Made by a program: the position numbers and the translations under genes. From assembly GCA_029817715.1 (NCBI GenBank), contig JARUPY010000049.1, positions 62,001 through 126,000 on the forward strand: a stretch of DNA of 64,000 nt. The letters run 5' to 3'. This DNA is from Melastoma dodecandrum. Taxonomy: Eukaryota > Streptophyta > Magnoliopsida > Myrtales > Melastomataceae. Under the pieces are notes generated by a model. That model was not told the origin of the DNA, searched no databases, and saw nothing but the letters and a program-made list of their open reading frames with translations. Shown here one piece after another: positions 60,860-64,000 of the stretch (positions are counted from its first letter, which is position 1; each line of letters begins with the position of its first letter).

Positions 60860-61970
60860 AATTGAGTCCCTAATTCTAAATATTAAAATCACCAATTCTT
60901 AAAGTATATATAAATAAGTTCAGCAATTGCAACTAGGTTGCGCATATATACATCAGAAAAATAAGCATAACATATTGTCCTCAGCGTGCGCATTGTTTAT
61001 GCCCTTGTCGATTTTCTTTCTTCCTTTGAATTTGGGATCACTCTCTCCCCGAAACAGCCTTCTGATTCATTAGAATATCCAAAGGAAGAACAACCATTGA
61101 ATTATTTGATTTTCCATCAACATTTGATGATTTTCCTTTAGTAATCAATCCTTTGACAGCTTTCTTTATCCTCCTAGTTCAAATATCGGTGTATCTCTCG
61201 TTGTAAGAATAGAATACTTCCGAAGCTCAGATGGATTTGAACAAGAATAACAATAGTAACGCATCCATGTCAAGCAATCAACAAGTAACAAGAGGTGGTG
61301 GGTATTGGTTTCTTATACGTCTAAGAAACACTTAAGTAATTTGTATTCAAAAAGTGTCGTTGTCATTCAGTCATTTCTTTGTACTATGTCAGTCAAACCA
61401 CGATATCTAGAGCATTAAGTAAAATATACAATTACAAATGATGTTGTAATAATCATATGTGAAGTCGTGTATAATTTTAGCAAAATACTTTAACAAAAAC
61501 ATCTAAGTAAAGACATTGTTAATTTGACTTAATTAGGAATATGGTTAAAACCAATCCAATCCAAGGATTCATCGAAAAACATTCTTGCTACCTTTTACCC
61601 CATTTATTCAAATTCTATCTCTTAATAGTAACCAGCGCCAACGTTAGGGTTTTCCAACAACCATACATTCTTGCTAAATAAAAGGTAGAAATCCATCCAT
61701 CGTACCACCTCCGGGTTACATTTTGTGGCCACGGTTCACATAGCATAACCATCTACACATGAGGCCGCGCTTACGGCTTCCGTCGACCGACGGTCCGCTG
61801 TGGCGATTATTACTACCTGTGGTACCACCTTTGGCTAGAAGGAAAATATCAACTGCTTAATCTTCCCAGGCAACATATATTCACACAGATTACACGAATG
61901 ACCGGATTCCCAAAACCCCTTCTGCTGTCGGACTCGCGACGAATAGTTCGGGGTTTCCCTCCCTACAACG
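60860..61970. other. AT-rich intergenic DNA
   Basis: No gene recognised. It contains the 5' flank of the WAT1-like pair and the 3' flank of the small gene at 61976-62452. Confidence 0.5.
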
Positions 61971-61975
61971 GGGAT

Positions 61976-62452
61976 TCACATGAATAGGGGGCCGCTATGG
62001 CCCAGATCCATGGACGACTTACACGATGCGGGGATGGACGCGTACCTGCTCGAGAAGTCCCTCGAGAGCATGTCCCGATCGAGCTGTTCCCCGTTCTGGC
62101 CGGGCCCCTCGTCGAAATTCAGCGCGTAACTCAGGGGGTCGTACCTAAACTGAGACCCACCCCTACGCATCATCATCCGTCCATGGCTAAACCTCCTCTT
62201 GAAGGCATCACGGAGACGTCGCCAGCCCCTCGACCACCAGGGGCACTCTGTGGAACCATACGCCCGCTCTGACACGCTAGCGCTGCCCCACCAGGTGGTG
62301 GTCTCCCCGGGGGAGGGGGACGCTAGCGCGGATGGCCTCGAGAGGAACGGGATCCAGAAGCAGCACCCTCGGTTCACGGGGACGAAGTCGGGGTTGTCGT
62401 CGGTGGGGCCGGGGGAGGAGGACGAGTTTGCGAATTGGACATTCCGCACCAT
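61976..62452 (-). CDS. Small plant-specific protein with FRYDPLSYALNFDEG motif
   Basis: The frame encodes 158 residues from MVRNVQFANS. Conserved-looking parts are GCCFWIPFL, a Trp-rich centre (WWSRGWRRLRDAFKRR) and FRYDPLSYALNFDEGPGQNG followed by SSRYASIP. I know the FRYDPLSYALNFDEG signature from uncharacterised plant proteins of this size; no biochemical role is known to me. No signal peptide or membrane span. The ATG at 62452 was chosen because frames further upstream lack an ATG. GC-rich, like many intronless plant genes. Confidence 0.75.
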   Translation of the reverse strand: MVRNVQFANSSSSPGPTDDNPDFVPVNRGCCFWIPFLSRPSALASPSPGETTTWWGSASVSERAYGSTECPWWSRGWRRLRDAFKRRFSHGRMMMRRGGSQFRYDPLSYALNFDEGPGQNGEQLDRDMLSRDFSSRYASIPASCKSSMDLGHSGPLFM

Positions 62453-62794
62453 CGCTAGGGTCCGGTTCACGCAACAGGACGACGTGGTGAATCTTGGGGG
62501 GGCGAAAACGAAGCAAGCCCACCCTAAGAGAGGTGGGGAAGGGATGGATTGAGGAAGAAGGTAGAAGGAATGAAGAAAGGAAGAGGATGGGGAGGAGGAG
62601 GGATTTCTCCGTGGGAGGGGAAGTTAACAGAAACATAGGCGGTTTGTGAATTTAACCGGAATTGCGTGTCCACTCCTTCAAGGGCGGGGTCTCATTTCTA
62701 GGCCTCCCCAACGAGTTTTGTTTTTACTTTTTTTTAAAGTTTAAATGAAGGATAATTCGGAAGAGAATGGGAAGTACAATCACCAAAAGAGAAT

Positions 62795-62849
62795 GGGCGG
62801 TTCTTCCAACCATCATGTTATGCTTTCGTATCGGTTGGAAGAACCGCCC
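62795..62849. repeat. Perfect 17-bp inverted repeat with 21-nt loop
   Basis: GGGCGGTTCTTCCAACC (62795-62811) is exactly complementary to 62833-62849. It lies immediately before the ALDH remnant. It is too short for a typical plant miRNA precursor. Confidence 0.9.
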
Positions 62850-62861
62850 CTGGCTTCATAC

Positions 62862-63182
62862 CAGAAGTCTCCTTTCATTGTCTGTGAAGACGCTGACGTC
62901 GACAAGGCCATTGAGATTGCACATCAGATCAGGCCTTGTTCTAGGTCGCTATGGGGTTGCGGAGCGACCAGAGTTTTCACACGTTCTCACCCCGTGAGTT
63001 GCGAGTGGGTTCGGTGTAGATTAACTGCCACAACGTGTTCGATGTGGCGATTCCTTTCGGAGGTTACAAGATGATTGGAATCGGGAGGGAGAAGGGGGGG
63101 ATGTAGAGAGAGAGAGCCCCATGAACTTACTTGAAAAGTTAAGGCCGTTGTTAGCCCGTTGAAGGATACTGCATGGCCGTAA
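62862..63182 (+). pseudogene. Aldehyde dehydrogenase (ALDH2-type) remnant
   Basis: QKSPFIVCEDADVDKAIEIA is the segment just before the catalytic Cys of family 2 aldehyde dehydrogenases. It is followed, in another frame, by INCHNVFDVAIPFGGYKM and IGIGREKGG, and finally by VKAVVSPLKDTAWP and a stop, the normal ALDH C terminus. The catalytic Cys region is deleted, a TAG replaces the Trp before INCHNVFD, and the frame shifts. Clearly non-functional. Confidence 0.85.
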
Positions 63183-64000
63183 ACAAACTCCGGCCGATGG
63201 CTTCATTGCTTTTTTTTTTTTTTTTCCTGGATGGAATGGAACTAGTAGCTTCTTCCTTTACGATCAAATACCATTGTGATAAGGACCATAAACAATGTAT
63301 GGATTTGTTATTGAAGGACAGTTGAATCCATGATTATTAAAAAAATATTAATGGAGATGTTAGAATATTTTTAATTTTAATTATTTTAATTATTACTATT
63401 ATTAGGAGTCAGGTCAAGGTCAAACCCACGGGTTCGGCGAATCCTCTCCTCCCCCTCCCCTCGCCCCGGGCGGCCTCTCCACACTCCCCCTTCTCCCTTC
63501 CCCCTTCATGCGCGATGCTACTACGACCAACCCTCGACTCCAGAAACTCTTCAATATCCGCTTCCTCCCCCCCCTCCCCCCCCCCCCGCCGCCGCCGACC
63601 ATCCGCCACCCCGCCCCTTCCTGATCGACCTTAACCAGATCCCCCTCGACTCCCCCAGCGACGGGGGCTCAAATCAGCGGTAAACTTAGGCCGCCGGGGT
63701 ATGTTGGAGGACATGATAAGAGGAAAGCTTTAGGCAATCGCGCTGTTGCCGATCGGGACGGTCAAATGTGTGTTGTTCCGCGCTCTTCCTTGAGAGTTTT
63801 TAGGTGGAAACGGCTCGACGATATTGAGGCAGTTGAAAATAAATTTGCTGGATATGGATGCCGCACTTAGTGAAGAGAAAGGAGAATAGCTGGGCGGTCA
63901 TTCCTTAAATCTGCACGGACAATATATGAGGTACTCTGATCCATTTATGCATAATAAATCAGTTGGCAACAGTTGCTCAGCTCTATCTCCCGGCTGTTAG
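63183..64000 (+). other. Possible start of an unidentified gene at the window edge
   Basis: A C-rich stretch with Pro codons (63420-63600) leads to FLIDLNQIPLDSPSDG, which ends at a plausible GT donor near 63679. Further on, RWKRLDDIEAVENKFAGYGC could be another exon. DLNxxP resembles an EAR-type repression motif, but the frames do not connect with confidence and no family is recognised. Confidence 0.25.

Noticed and set aside
62795..62849. miRNA precursor
   Set aside because: The stem is only 17 bp with a 21-nt loop, shorter than plant precursors; it fits a repair or rearrangement footprint better.

Overview
The window is nuclear DNA of a flowering plant, almost certainly a eudicot. Genes are split by many short GT-AG introns (two GC-AG), the families are plant-specific (PIN, LBD, WAT1, CRM splicing factors, RLCK-VII kinases, plant VIH), intergenic DNA is AT-rich and full of small DNA transposons, and there is a broken SAG101-type gene, a family known from eudicots. 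I do not name a species. I rebuilt exons by joining reading frames at splice signals; for most of the large genes the exon lengths add up to an uninterrupted frame.

Layout. 1-2757 (+): 3' two thirds of SSRP1, the FACT histone chaperone subunit. 2967-5498: two diverged ~350-bp direct repeats around an unassigned frame. 6533-8052 (+): short PIN8-type auxin carrier. 8683-11394 (-): PBL34-group receptor-like cytoplasmic kinase. 11899-12413: foldback Mutator-like element. 13.6-15.1 kb: CLP1 fragment and a 1.1-kb Mutator-like element. 15781-27759 (-): a complete 30-exon VIH/PPIP5K inositol pyrophosphate kinase-phosphatase with a 40-C run in one intron. 29482-30086: second copy of the foldback element, just 5' of an LBD gene (30453-30989, +). 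32790-35205 (-): organellar-type RsmD rRNA methyltransferase. 35.6-36.5 kb: prolyl-hydroxylase-type Cys-rich and thaumatin-like fragments. 37093-39569 (-): DEL-type atypical E2F. 40.2-40.7 kb: 53-bp minisatellite. 41.2-42.8 kb: matrix metalloproteinase and HSP70 pseudogenes. 43382-48971 (+): four-CRM-domain splicing factor CFM2. 49.1-50.9 kb (-): broken SAG101-like gene. 51814-52757: Pack-MULE carrying a host-like reading frame. 53066-56318 (+): DEG9 protease. 56.8-60.8 kb (-): tandem pair of WAT1-related transporters, the downstream one frameshifted. 61976-62452 (-): small plant-specific unknown protein. 62.8-63.2 kb: ALDH remnant next to a perfect hairpin.

The genes form no operon or cluster of shared function; this is an ordinary gene-rich stretch. 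The most distinctive signal is the set of Mutator-like elements with exact 9- or 10-bp target duplications. One family is built from repeated ~25-bp palindromes, carries TGACGTCA in its termini, and sits 5' of two different genes.
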